The notes under the pieces are model-generated. The model searched no databases and had not been told where the DNA came from. It saw only the letters and a list, made by a program, of their open reading frames with translations. Positions 1 through 7,532 of a stretch of 64,000 bases of DNA are shown here, one piece after another (position 1 is the stretch's first letter; every line of letters starts with the position of its first letter). The DNA lies in NCBI GenBank assembly GCA_963702105.1, contig OY969712.1, positions 3,410,001 to 3,474,000 on the forward strand. The letters are read 5' to 3'. Source of the stretch: ZC4RG20 sp963702105 (GTDB lineage Bacteria; Pseudomonadota; Gammaproteobacteria; Steroidobacterales; Rariloculaceae). Made by a program: the position numbers and the translations under genes.

Positions 1-2205
1 GCTTCGCGAGCGGCGACGGTTACCCGAACTTCGTCGTGGCGCCGGGCGGAAAGTACGCGACCACCGAAAACGGCCTCATCGCGCCTTGCCTGGACGCGGC
101 CTGCACGAGCCGCGGGGCGCAACAGACCCTGAATGCCGCCGGCACCGCCCTCGGTCCCTACGATCCCGGCAGCTACTCGGGCGGCTTCGGCGCCCGCATC
201 GGCGGGGACGGAACGGTACTCGCCTACGACCTCTCGAGCATTCGGCCGGACGAGAAGCACTACTCGGCGCTCGGTCACGTAGACATATCCCTCTCCGACT
301 CGCTCAAGCTTTCCTTCGAGGTCGCGAACGCCCACAGCGATTCGCAGAACTATCCGGCGAACGGCGCCCTCGGGCCTTTCGGCGGCGGCGTGTTCATCAA
401 ACCCGACAACGCCTATCTGTCGCCGGCCCTGCAGGCGGCACTGCCTTACGGCGGCTACTTCTTCCGCATCTTCGCTCCGGACGTCATCTCGGCCACCAAC
501 ACGACGAATGCCGATACGTCGCGCTTCGTCACGTCGGTCAGCGGCAGCCTCACGGGAAGCTGGAAGTGGGACGCCTACTACGAGCACGGCAAGAGCTCGT
601 ACCACCAGCAGTTGATTCACAACGCCGACTCGAGCATCTTGGGCATTCCGGTCCCCTATCAGTTCTTCGGTTGGGCAACCGACGCCGTGCACTCGGATCC
701 GGCGGATCCGACGAGCGCGGTCGTCTGTCGGGCGACCATAGCGACGGACCCTGCCTACAATCCGCTCGCCGCCGGCTGCATCCCGCTCGATTACTTCGGC
801 GTCGGCAACTCCGACCCCGCAGCGCTCGACTACGCATTCAGAACGCTCAAGGAAGACTCGAGTTACACCCAGGACGTTCCTGGCCGGCAATTTCCGTGGC
901 GACCTAGCGAAGGGCTGGGGCGCCGGGCCGATCTCGGGCGCTTTCGGCGTCGAGTTTCGTCAGGACAAATCCGACGTGACTCACGACATGGCCAACCAGC
1001 CGTGGTACTCGAGCTATCTGCTGAACTGGGGCTACGATCGCGGCGGCAAGATCGCCGTAGCCGAGGGGTACGGCGAAATTCAGCTGCCGATCGTCAAGAA
1101 GGTCAACACGGATTTCTCCGTGCGCGAAACGCGCAACCAGGCCACGAGCCTCGCTCCGGGCAGCGACACGAAGACGCATGACTTCGCGAGCTGGAAAGCG
1201 GCGCTGACCTATGATCCGGTCGGCTGGTTCCGGTTGCGTATGACGCGGTCCCGAGACGTTCGCGGCGCCGGGTTCCGGGAGCTGTTCCTTCCGCAGGTCA
1301 CGACCCCCGGCACGCCGGGCGGGTTCCCGGCGGGCATCCAGAACCCTTGGAACAACAACACCGAGGAAGCCTATCTCAGCATCACGGGAGGCAACCCGAA
1401 TCTGAAGCCCGAGGTCGCCGATACCTCGGCATTCGGGTTCGTATTGTCGTTCGACCGTTTCCGCTTCTCGACCGATTGGTACGAGATCGATCTCAACGGC
1501 GCCATCGCCGGGGGCGTCTCGGCGCAAAACGTCGTCGACGCGTGCTACCGCCTGGGCCAGGCGGCCTGCGATGCAGTGGTCCGAACCGGCAGCGGCACTT
1601 CGACCGACATCATCTCGGTCAACAGCGGCTCGATCAACATCGGTTCTTTCCTTACGCGCGGCATCGATTTCGAGGCGAACTACGCCGTGCCGCTGAAGCA
1701 AGGCAGCCGGTTGAACCTGCGCATCATCTCGAGTTACCTCTATGACATGATCGTCGATACCGGATTGGGCGATCCGCCCGTGAACTGGCACGGCCAATCG
1801 GGTCCCGTCGGCGCCTTCGGCGGGTTCAACACGTCGCCCGACTGGCAGGCCAATGTGTGGTTGACCTATTCGCACTCGCGCTTCACGACGACGCTTCAGA
1901 CGAAGTACATCGGGTCGGGCATACTCGACGCGCGCCGCTTCGAAAGCCCGATCGGGTCTGCGACGAACACGCTGCTGAATTCGATCAGCGACAACAGCGT
2001 CCCGAGTCGCGTCTACCTTGCCTGGTCCGGGTCGTATGACTTTTCGCAAGGAACCGACCATCAGCTCCAGCTCTTCTGGGCCGTCGACAACCTGCTCGAC
2101 CAGGATCCGCCGGTTGCGCCGGGCGGCAACGCCTTCCCGACGAATCCGGTCTTCTTCGACACAATCGGCCGCCGCATGCGGGCCGGCGTGCGGCTGTCGT
2201 TCTGA
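1..2205 (+). pseudogene. TonB-dependent receptor, 5'-truncated by window edge and frameshifted
   Basis: This is an outer-membrane TonB-dependent receptor of the large-substrate type; the ligand is unknown. The reading frame is already open at base 3, so the signal peptide, TonB box and plug lie upstream of the window. What remains is beta-barrel, ending in the short aromatic C-terminus RLSF that is typical of barrel assembly signals. The frame changes at about 879: codons up to Gln-Asp-Val (873-878) are in one frame, and Leu-Ala-Gly-Asn-Phe-Arg-Gly continues in the frame one base over. Removing one C of the CC at 879-880 restores a single receptor reading through to the stop at 2203-2205. It is therefore either a pseudogene or a one-base sequencing error. 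The C-terminal half (from about 976) is well conserved in style, with NPNLKPE and DNLLDQDPP motifs. Confidence 0.85.
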
Positions 2206-2216
2206 GGAGCCGGCGC

Positions 2217-2451
2217 ACCTCCGCAGGCGTGAAGCCTCGACGCGGGCGATCGGATCGGCGCGCGGGTCGAATGCGGCACCGCGGCCGAGCACGTCGGCTC
2301 CGAGCGCGTATTCCTTGAGCTGCGTTGCCCGTCCTTCCAGCGTCTCGGTCACGAGGTAGCGCAGGAGCGCCGTCGAGCGCTTGGCGCCGCTGAAGGTCCT
2401 GCCTGCGAGAATCTTCTCAACCGCAGCGCCCGCCTCGGCCGGGGTGACCGC
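2217..2451 (-). pseudogene. N-terminal remnant of a TolB/CadC-like regulatory protein
   Basis: Read on the minus strand, this stretch encodes a helix containing VEKILAGRTF, then LLRYLVTETLEGR, QLKEYALGADVLGR and DPRADPIARVEASRLRR. This is the N-terminal module found on large TPR or TolB-like regulatory proteins of acidobacteria and some gammaproteobacteria. It stops right after the RLRR helix, about 12 bases from the receptor stop codon. The rest of the protein (membrane segment and repeats) is absent. At its 5' side it runs directly into a different gene fragment on the other strand. No start codon with a ribosome site was seen. The family assignment comes from remembered motif style only. 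Confidence 0.5.
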
Positions 2452-2694
2452 ATGCGACGCGGCGGCGGGCGCCCTCGCGCTCCTGGCACACGGTGCCGAG
2501 GCGCACCACTCGATGGCGATCTACGATCGAGGCAAGACGATCGAGATTCGAGGTACGATCGCGAACTTCAAGCTGCGGAATCCGCACTCGTCCTTCGTCA
2601 TCGACAGAGTCCGTTTCGCCGAGGGCGCGGCGCAGAGCCGCGCCCTCGAACGCTGGGAGATCGAGGCGGACGCGACGGCGTTCATGAAGCGCCT
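2452..2694 (+). pseudogene. Remnant of an exported DUF6152-type protein
   Basis: The plus strand encodes the end of a hydrophobic signal-like segment (GALALLAHGAEA), then HHSMAIYDRGKTIEIRG, a Lys-Leu-Arg-Asn-Pro-His-Ser strand and WEIEADATAFMKRL. This matches the HHS...NPH...W layout of DUF6152 periplasmic proteins, which are usually about 120 residues long. It lacks a proper start: the signal peptide's N-terminus is missing and the reverse-strand regulator remnant abuts it. It also lacks the C-terminal third after MKRL, where the stop codon of the convergent lipoprotein gene begins at 2695. Both ends are therefore truncated. The open frame continues past 2694 only as an antisense shadow. Confidence 0.5.
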
Positions 2695-4695
2695 TCAATC
2701 GTTCTGCGCACCGTCCAGGATCCACGACCTGATCTCGTCGATCGTCTCCTGGTCGAGGAACGGTCCGCCGAAGGGCATCCGGGCGCCGGTGATGCCCGAG
2801 GCACCTTCGAGCTTGTGGATCACGTAGCTGCTATCGGGGTCGCCCGGCTTGACGCGCATGAGACCCGGCTGCTCGAGGCTCGCGACGTTGACGAGGCTCG
2901 CGAAGCTGCTCCCTGAACGGAGATCCATCGCGCCCGGCAATGCGCCGCCGGCCGGCTGGCTGCCGTTGTGGCAGCCCGTGCAGCGGGGCGTGAAGACCGC
3001 GTCCTGGATCTGACTCAGCGTCGCGGCCGGGGCGGCATTCGCGACGGAAACCGTCAGAACGCTCGAGCTGCCGACGTTGCCATTGGCGTCCGTCGCGATG
3101 GCCCGCAACGTCGCTGCGCCGTTGCTCACGCCGGCCGTGTCCCACTGCACTGTGAACGGGGCCGCCGTCGCCGTGCTTATGACCGTGCCGTTCGCGAGGA
3201 ACGTCACGTTCGTGACCGCAATCGCGTCCTGCACGTCGGCCGTCAGCGTGACGGCGCCGCTCAGATCGCCCTGCGGGGCCGCCAGCGTCACGGCGGGCGG
3301 ATCGCCGAGAGCGGGCGTGGCCGTGCCGAGATCGATTCGACCGTAGAGACCGTTCGCCTCGTCGTTCGTGCCCGCGGCGAAGAACAGCGTCGCGTGCGGC
3401 TGGTTGGCGGCATCGTTGCCGAAGCCGATGCCCCACAGGCCCGGGAAGGCGAACGCGGTTCCGGCACCGTCGCCGAGCGCGCCGAGGTACCGGCCGCCGG
3501 ACGCATCGTAGCCCTGGATCGTGCCGTTGCCGAAGTTGCCGACGAGGAGCGCGCCGCTCAGCGTGCCGAAGTCGGCAGGTGCAAGCGCCATACCCCACGG
3601 CGCGTCGAGCTTGTCGCCTTCCGAGACCAAGCGCTTGACGAAGCCGCCGTTCCCGTCGAACACATTCACCACCCCCAAGCCGGCGCCGGCCGCCTCGTCG
3701 TCGGGCGCCGCTGCGTCATGCCTGGCATAGCTCACGTAGATTTGGGCCGCGCCGCTCGTGCCGTTGGCGATCGCCTGTATCCCGAAAGGCGAATACCCCG
3801 CGGGCAGCGTCGCATCGGCGAACGCGAAGCTCGTCGCGGTCGGCGTGACCTTGGCAAAAGTCGCATCGAAAACGTCGATCTTGCCGTTCGCGAAGTCGGT
3901 CGCGTACAGAAAGTTGCCCGTGCCGTTGTTCGCGACGGCGAGCCCCTTATAAACGGCGCCGTCCGTGGCCGTGTACATCGTGATCGCGTGGGTCGGGTCG
4001 ACGGTGCGGGACCAGCCGGCGATCATCCCGCCCTCGCCGTCGAAGATGAACAGCGCCGGGGCGCTCTGGGTCGCGTTGCTCACGACGAAGTCATGCGTGC
4101 CGTTGTAGACGATTCCGGTTGCGTCGAACGACCCTGCTGCCGGCGCGAAGTTCACGATCAGCGGGATCGACTGCCCGTTGCCGTTATAGAGCGTCGAGGA
4201 CTCGCTGTGATTATTCGCGACCCAAACGGGCGTCGTCGGCCCGAACGCTATGCCCCAGGCGTTGACCAGCAGCGGGTCCGTGGAGCGTGCCGCCCCGCCC
4301 GCGGTGTCCTGGACCAGGCTCGTCGCCGTATACGCGCTCGCCGGGTTCACGTTCAGCATGGCCGAGCTGGTGGCATCGCCCGCGAACGCGTCTCCCGAAC
4401 AGGTCAACGTGTAGGTGACGGGGCCGTTCTGCGTCGGCGTGACCGTCGCCGTGCCGGTCGCCGCCTGCGAGCCGTCCCATCCGCCGCCTGCCATGCAGGT
4501 GGTGCCCTGGCTGGCCGACCACATGAGCTTCGCGCTCTGACCGAGCACGATGGTTGGCGGATCTATGGAAATCGATGCCGTGGGTGCGGGCTTGGCGGAG
4601 CCGCCGCCCCCGCCACAGCCGGCGAGCACGGCTCCCAGGGCCGCGACAGCGGCACTGCTCGACCATTTCGCCGCGAATCCAATTTGTCTCGTCAT
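2695..4695 (-). CDS. TIGR03118-family lipoprotein with Ig-like domains and a C-terminal haem-binding motif
   Basis: This 666-residue exported lipoprotein has a signal peptide ending in the lipobox LAGC, followed by a Gly-rich linker. An Ig-like segment follows (about residues 35-115; PPTIVLGQSAKLMWSAS). Next comes a beta-propeller-like TIGR03118 region (about 120-450; LLVNAWGIAFGP, VANNHSESSTLYNG, APWGMALAPA). A second Ig-like segment lies at about 465-555 (VTFLANGTVIS). The last 100 residues hold CTGCHNG and a Ser-Tyr-Val-Ile-His-Lys-Leu motif, as in cytochrome-c-like caps of planctomycete-type proteins. The start is supported by AAGGAA ahead of the ATG. The role is unknown; anchoring in the envelope and electron transfer are inferred from the lipobox and the haem motif. 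No operon partner is apparent. Confidence 0.8.
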   Translation of the reverse strand: MTRQIGFAAKWSSSAAVAALGAVLAGCGGGGGSAKPAPTASISIDPPTIVLGQSAKLMWSASQGTTCMAGGGWDGSQAATGTATVTPTQNGPVTYTLTCSGDAFAGDATSSAMLNVNPASAYTATSLVQDTAGGAARSTDPLLVNAWGIAFGPTTPVWVANNHSESSTLYNGNGQSIPLIVNFAPAAGSFDATGIVYNGTHDFVVSNATQSAPALFIFDGEGGMIAGWSRTVDPTHAITMYTATDGAVYKGLAVANNGTGNFLYATDFANGKIDVFDATFAKVTPTATSFAFADATLPAGYSPFGIQAIANGTSGAAQIYVSYARHDAAAPDDEAAGAGLGVVNVFDGNGGFVKRLVSEGDKLDAPWGMALAPADFGTLSGALLVGNFGNGTIQGYDASGGRYLGALGDGAGTAFAFPGLWGIGFGNDAANQPHATLFFAAGTNDEANGLYGRIDLGTATPALGDPPAVTLAAPQGDLSGAVTLTADVQDAIAVTNVTFLANGTVISTATAAPFTVQWDTAGVSNGAATLRAIATDANGNVGSSSVLTVSVANAAPAATLSQIQDAVFTPRCTGCHNGSQPAGGALPGAMDLRSGSSFASLVNVASLEQPGLMRVKPGDPDSSYVIHKLEGASGITGARMPFGGPFLDQETIDEIRSWILDGAQND

Positions 4696-5416
4696 TGGTA
4701 GGTTCCTTTACGTGAGCGCGCAAAAACGCGTCGCGCAAATGAGTACCCACCACCCGCCTTCGAGGTTCAATGGCGCACCGCACCCTCCGTCGGCCAGCAC
4801 GCTACAACGGCGGCACCTATCCTCGTAAACGCGTTCGTTCCGGGCCGCATGGCATTCGGTTTGCGGCCAGTCGTTTGAGCGCCCGCTGCCGAACACGAGG
4901 TTGGCGGCCTTCGTTACGCGGCACGCAGACTGTTTCCGGGTCCGTAAATGCCTCCGGGTCGCGATTGGCCGCGCCACGACGACGCGATCATCGGTCGCGA
5001 TTCGTAGCGACCTCTGGAACGGGCTCCGGAGACGTCCGGCTTAGGCTGCCACGGCGGCCGCCAGCGAGACGTCCCGGCGGGCTCTCGCACATACCTCGGG
5101 ACAGGCGAGAAGCAGGTCGATTGCGAACCCGAGCAGGGAGGTCGTCGTAACGGTGCCGACGGAAAACGCAAATGGGATCAGCGCGGCGGCGGCCAGGACT
5201 TTGTCGCGGGCGTAGGACCGCCGTTCGAGCGCACACGGGGGCTGGTCTGGCGGGCCTTCGCGGACCGCGTCACGGCGGCGCCGGCACGTCTCCGGCAATA
5301 TGCGTATACTCGCCTGCCAATGCCCGGCGCGGCGCGAGCCGGGGCTCGAACTCGTCGTCGGTCGAGACGCGTCGCCGGCCGCCGCACAGCGTTGACACTT
5401 TAGAGAGTAAGTAGTC
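4696..5416. other. 720-bp intergenic region
   Basis: No intact gene was recognised here. The left part should carry the promoter of the leftward lipoprotein gene, and the right end carries the leader of the UDP-glucuronate decarboxylase gene. An AGAGAG stretch just ahead of its GTG start is the likely ribosome site. A decayed cytochrome-P450-like stretch lies on the minus strand in the middle and is listed separately. The remaining open frames are short and unsupported. Confidence 0.5.
5041..5250 (-). pseudogene. Possible cytochrome P450 fragment (I-helix region)
   Basis: The minus strand encodes RDKVLAAAALIPFAF, then VGTVTTTSLLGFAIDLLLACPEV and a short Arg-rich tail ending at a stop at 5041. 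The Gly-x-x-Thr-Thr-Thr core followed by a long helix and CPEV resembles the oxygen-binding I helix of bacterial P450s (A/G-G-x-E/D-T-T ... HPEV). Everything before and after this segment, including the haem Cys loop, is missing. The usual acidic residue of the motif is a Val here. This is a weak resemblance to a decayed fragment, not a gene. Confidence 0.3.
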
Positions 5417-6385
5417 GTGAAAGATACCTCTGTCACTCGAGTCGTCGTAACCGGCGGCGCAGGCTTCCTGGGCTCGCACCTGTGCGAGCGCCTCATTGGC
5501 ATGGGCTGCAACGTCCTGTGCGTGGACAACTTCTATACCGGGTCGAAGCGGAACATCTCGAATCTGCTCACGCATCCGAACTTCGAGCTCATGCGCCACG
5601 ACATCACGTTTCCGCTCTATGTGGAGGTGGACGAAATCTTCAACCTCGCCTGCCCCGCCTCGCCGATTCACTATCAGAACGATCCTGTGCAGACCACGAA
5701 GACGAGCGTGCACGGCGCGATCAACGTCTTGGGACTCGCGAAGCGGGTAAAGGCCAAGGTCTTCCAGGCCTCCACGAGCGAGGTCTATGGAGATCCCGAT
5801 GTGCATCCTCAGCCCGAGTCTTACTGGGGACATGTGAACCCGATCGGCGTGCGCTCGTGCTATGACGAAGGCAAGCGTTGCGCGGAGACGCTCTTCTTCG
5901 ATTATTTTCGCCAGCACCGGCTGCGCGTGAAGGTCGCCCGGATATTCAATACGTACGGTCCGCGCATGCACCCCAACGATGGACGCGTAGTGTCGAATTT
6001 CATCGTGCAGGCGCTCCAGGGGCAGCCCATCACGATTTATGGCGACGGATCGCAGACGCGCTCGTTTTGCTACGCGGCCGACCTGATCGAGGGGTTCCTC
6101 AGGCTCATGAATTCGCCCGACTCGTTTACGGGCCCTGTGAACCTCGGCAACGGCAAGGAATTCACGATTGCCGAGCTGGCCGAGCTCGTCATCGAGATGA
6201 CCAACTCGAAATCGGACATCGTGCGCAAGCCGCTGCCCGCGGACGACCCGCGGCAGCGCCAGCCCGACACCAAGCTCGCCGAGGAGGCACTGGGTTGGAA
6301 AGCGACCACTTCCCTGCGCGAAGGCCTAAAGCCGACGATTCAGTACTTCGACGGTCTGCTGAGCGAAGGTCGCCGTACAAACTAG
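5417..6385 (+). CDS. uxs: UDP-glucuronate decarboxylase (UDP-xylose synthase)
   Basis: This 322-residue member of the short-chain dehydrogenase family converts UDP-glucuronate to UDP-xylose in the cytoplasm with bound NAD. The N-terminal Rossmann motif TGGAGFLGSH is at residues 12-21. The STSEVYGDP segment and the catalytic pair Tyr149-x3-Lys153 (SCYDEGKR) follow, then ARIFNTYGPRM and the substrate-side GDGSQTRSFCY typical of UXS proteins. Length matches bacterial UXS. The start is GTG at 5417, preceded by AGAGAG. It stands alone; the product would feed surface polysaccharide synthesis, and sugar transferases lie 17-22 kb downstream. A related dTDP-glucose dehydratase is less likely because of the CPASPIHYQ motif characteristic of UXS. 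Confidence 0.9.
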   Translation: MKDTSVTRVVVTGGAGFLGSHLCERLIGMGCNVLCVDNFYTGSKRNISNLLTHPNFELMRHDITFPLYVEVDEIFNLACPASPIHYQNDPVQTTKTSVHGAINVLGLAKRVKAKVFQASTSEVYGDPDVHPQPESYWGHVNPIGVRSCYDEGKRCAETLFFDYFRQHRLRVKVARIFNTYGPRMHPNDGRVVSNFIVQALQGQPITIYGDGSQTRSFCYAADLIEGFLRLMNSPDSFTGPVNLGNGKEFTIAELAELVIEMTNSKSDIVRKPLPADDPRQRQPDTKLAEEALGWKATTSLREGLKPTIQYFDGLLSEGRRTN

Positions 6386-6386
6386 C

Positions 6387-6404
6387 GGCCGGTGACGGCC
6401 GGCC
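6387..6404 (+). terminator. GC-rich hairpin between convergent genes
   Basis: GGCCGG at 6387-6392 pairs with CCGGCC at 6399-6404 across a six-base loop. It begins two bases after the decarboxylase stop, ahead of a gene on the opposite strand. There is no U tract, so intrinsic termination is uncertain. Confidence 0.3.
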
Positions 6405-6428
6405 GGTACGGTCGCGCGCCGAAGGGCG

Positions 6429-7229
6429 TCAGCTGCCGTGGCCCTGAACGGCAGCGCCGTCCGACAGCAGCGGCGACACCGCGGTCATGAGCTGCTCGTC
6501 CGGCAGCCGCGACGCCTGGGAAAAGATCTTGCGGATGCGGCCCGCGCCGTCCACCACCTCTATCGTGTCCGCATGCTTGATGTCGTAACTCGGTTTGACC
6601 TTGTCCGCGAGCGGGTTCGCGATCTCGATCGGCGAATCGTCGTCGCTGTCGCCCTGCGTGCGCCAGTAGGCCATATGGAAACCGCCCTGCACGACGCGGG
6701 AAATGTCGGCCGGCGTCCCGGTCAGAAACTGCACGGCCGGGTCTTTGGGATCCCATCCGTACTGCTCGAGGAACGCCCGCATCTGAGCCGGATCGGCGTT
6801 CGCCGGCGCGACATTGAAGAACACGAATTCGACGCGGCCCTTCAAGCCGGGCAGTTGGGCGAGGCTCGCCCGAAACTCGGCGAGATCGGCCGCGACGAGG
6901 GGACACAACTCGCGGCAATACGGGAACATCGGCGTGACGATCTGCACCTTGCCGGCGAAGTCACCCGACGACACGGTCTTGCCGTTCTGGTTGGTCAGGC
7001 GATATTGCGGCGCCTGCCCGATGACGGGCAACTCGGCGCGGCCCTTGGGGCTCGGTAACCCGACGAGCACCGCGACGGCCGCGAGCGCGAGTGCCGCCCC
7101 TGCCAGGGCCGATACGAGCGGCACGACGAGGCGCCCTCGCCCGCCGCCGACGGCCCGAGCCGCCGGCTGTCGGCCGTCGCCGCTCGGCGCTTGCGAATCG
7201 GCCACGGGTTCTTGCGGGCGGTTGTCCAT
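6429..7229 (-). CDS. SCO1/SenC-family copper chaperone-like protein
   Basis: This 266-residue membrane-anchored thioredoxin-fold protein probably faces the periplasm. One transmembrane segment lies at about residues 34-58, after a hydrophilic cytoplasmic tail. The SCO copper ligands are present: Cys105-x3-Cys109 (YCRELCP) and His219 (DIKHAD). In the family these bind copper for assembly of the cytochrome oxidase CuA site or act as thiol-disulfide reductases. The spacing between ligands matches the family, but a Gly/Ala-rich N-terminal extension makes it longer than typical. GGAGGAAC precedes the ATG. No oxidase subunit genes are nearby, so the target is unknown. The window does contain a di-haem peroxidase and a b561 cytochrome further on. 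Confidence 0.85.
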   Translation of the reverse strand: MDNRPQEPVADSQAPSGDGRQPAARAVGGGRGRLVVPLVSALAGAALALAAVAVLVGLPSPKGRAELPVIGQAPQYRLTNQNGKTVSSGDFAGKVQIVTPMFPYCRELCPLVAADLAEFRASLAQLPGLKGRVEFVFFNVAPANADPAQMRAFLEQYGWDPKDPAVQFLTGTPADISRVVQGGFHMAYWRTQGDSDDDSPIEIANPLADKVKPSYDIKHADTIEVVDGAGRIRKIFSQASRLPDEQLMTAVSPLLSDGAAVQGHGS

Positions 7230-7532
7230 CTATGTTCCTCCGCGTTCCGGTCGTTTGGGGGACGACGGCCAACGAGGGGCGCCGGCGAAGACGGCGGCCC
7301 CGATCGCCTGTGAGCCCGTCTGCGCATTTTTTTCTGACTGGTCCAACCCCGCCGGGTTCCCGCCCGCTGCCCGGAAAACGCCGGGACGGCGCACGCTCGG
7401 ACCGGTAGGCCTGCAGCAGGTACCGACCCTGCCTGTCCGGCGAAACGGCTGCGCCGAGCGCGGGATACTCTGCAGCGCCTGCTGACGCCCACGAGCGGCG
7501 TGAACGCCAGCAGGCGAGACCGCCCCCCGGCT
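7230..7532. other. Intergenic region (303 bp)
   Basis: It lies between the start of the SCO gene and the stop of the receptor gene, both leftward. No gene was recognised. It should hold the SCO promoter and, near its right end, a strong hairpin listed separately. Confidence 0.5.
7476..7516 (-). terminator. Strong stem-loop after the second TonB receptor
   Basis: CGCCTGCTG (7476-7484) pairs perfectly with CAGCAGGCG (7508-7516), and an inner ACGCC/GGCGT stem extends it. It sits 17 bases past the receptor stop on the minus strand. No U-run follows, so it may be a processing or transcript-stabilising hairpin rather than an intrinsic terminator. Confidence 0.5.

Noticed and set aside
904..2352. 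A long minus-strand open frame across the first receptor
   Set aside because: It is antisense to a well-conserved receptor. Only the last part (from about 2217) is real, as the N-terminal remnant of a regulator.
2968..4701. A 577-codon plus-strand frame opposite the lipoprotein gene
   Set aside because: Arg-rich antisense shadow; the minus-strand protein has a lipobox and recognisable domains.
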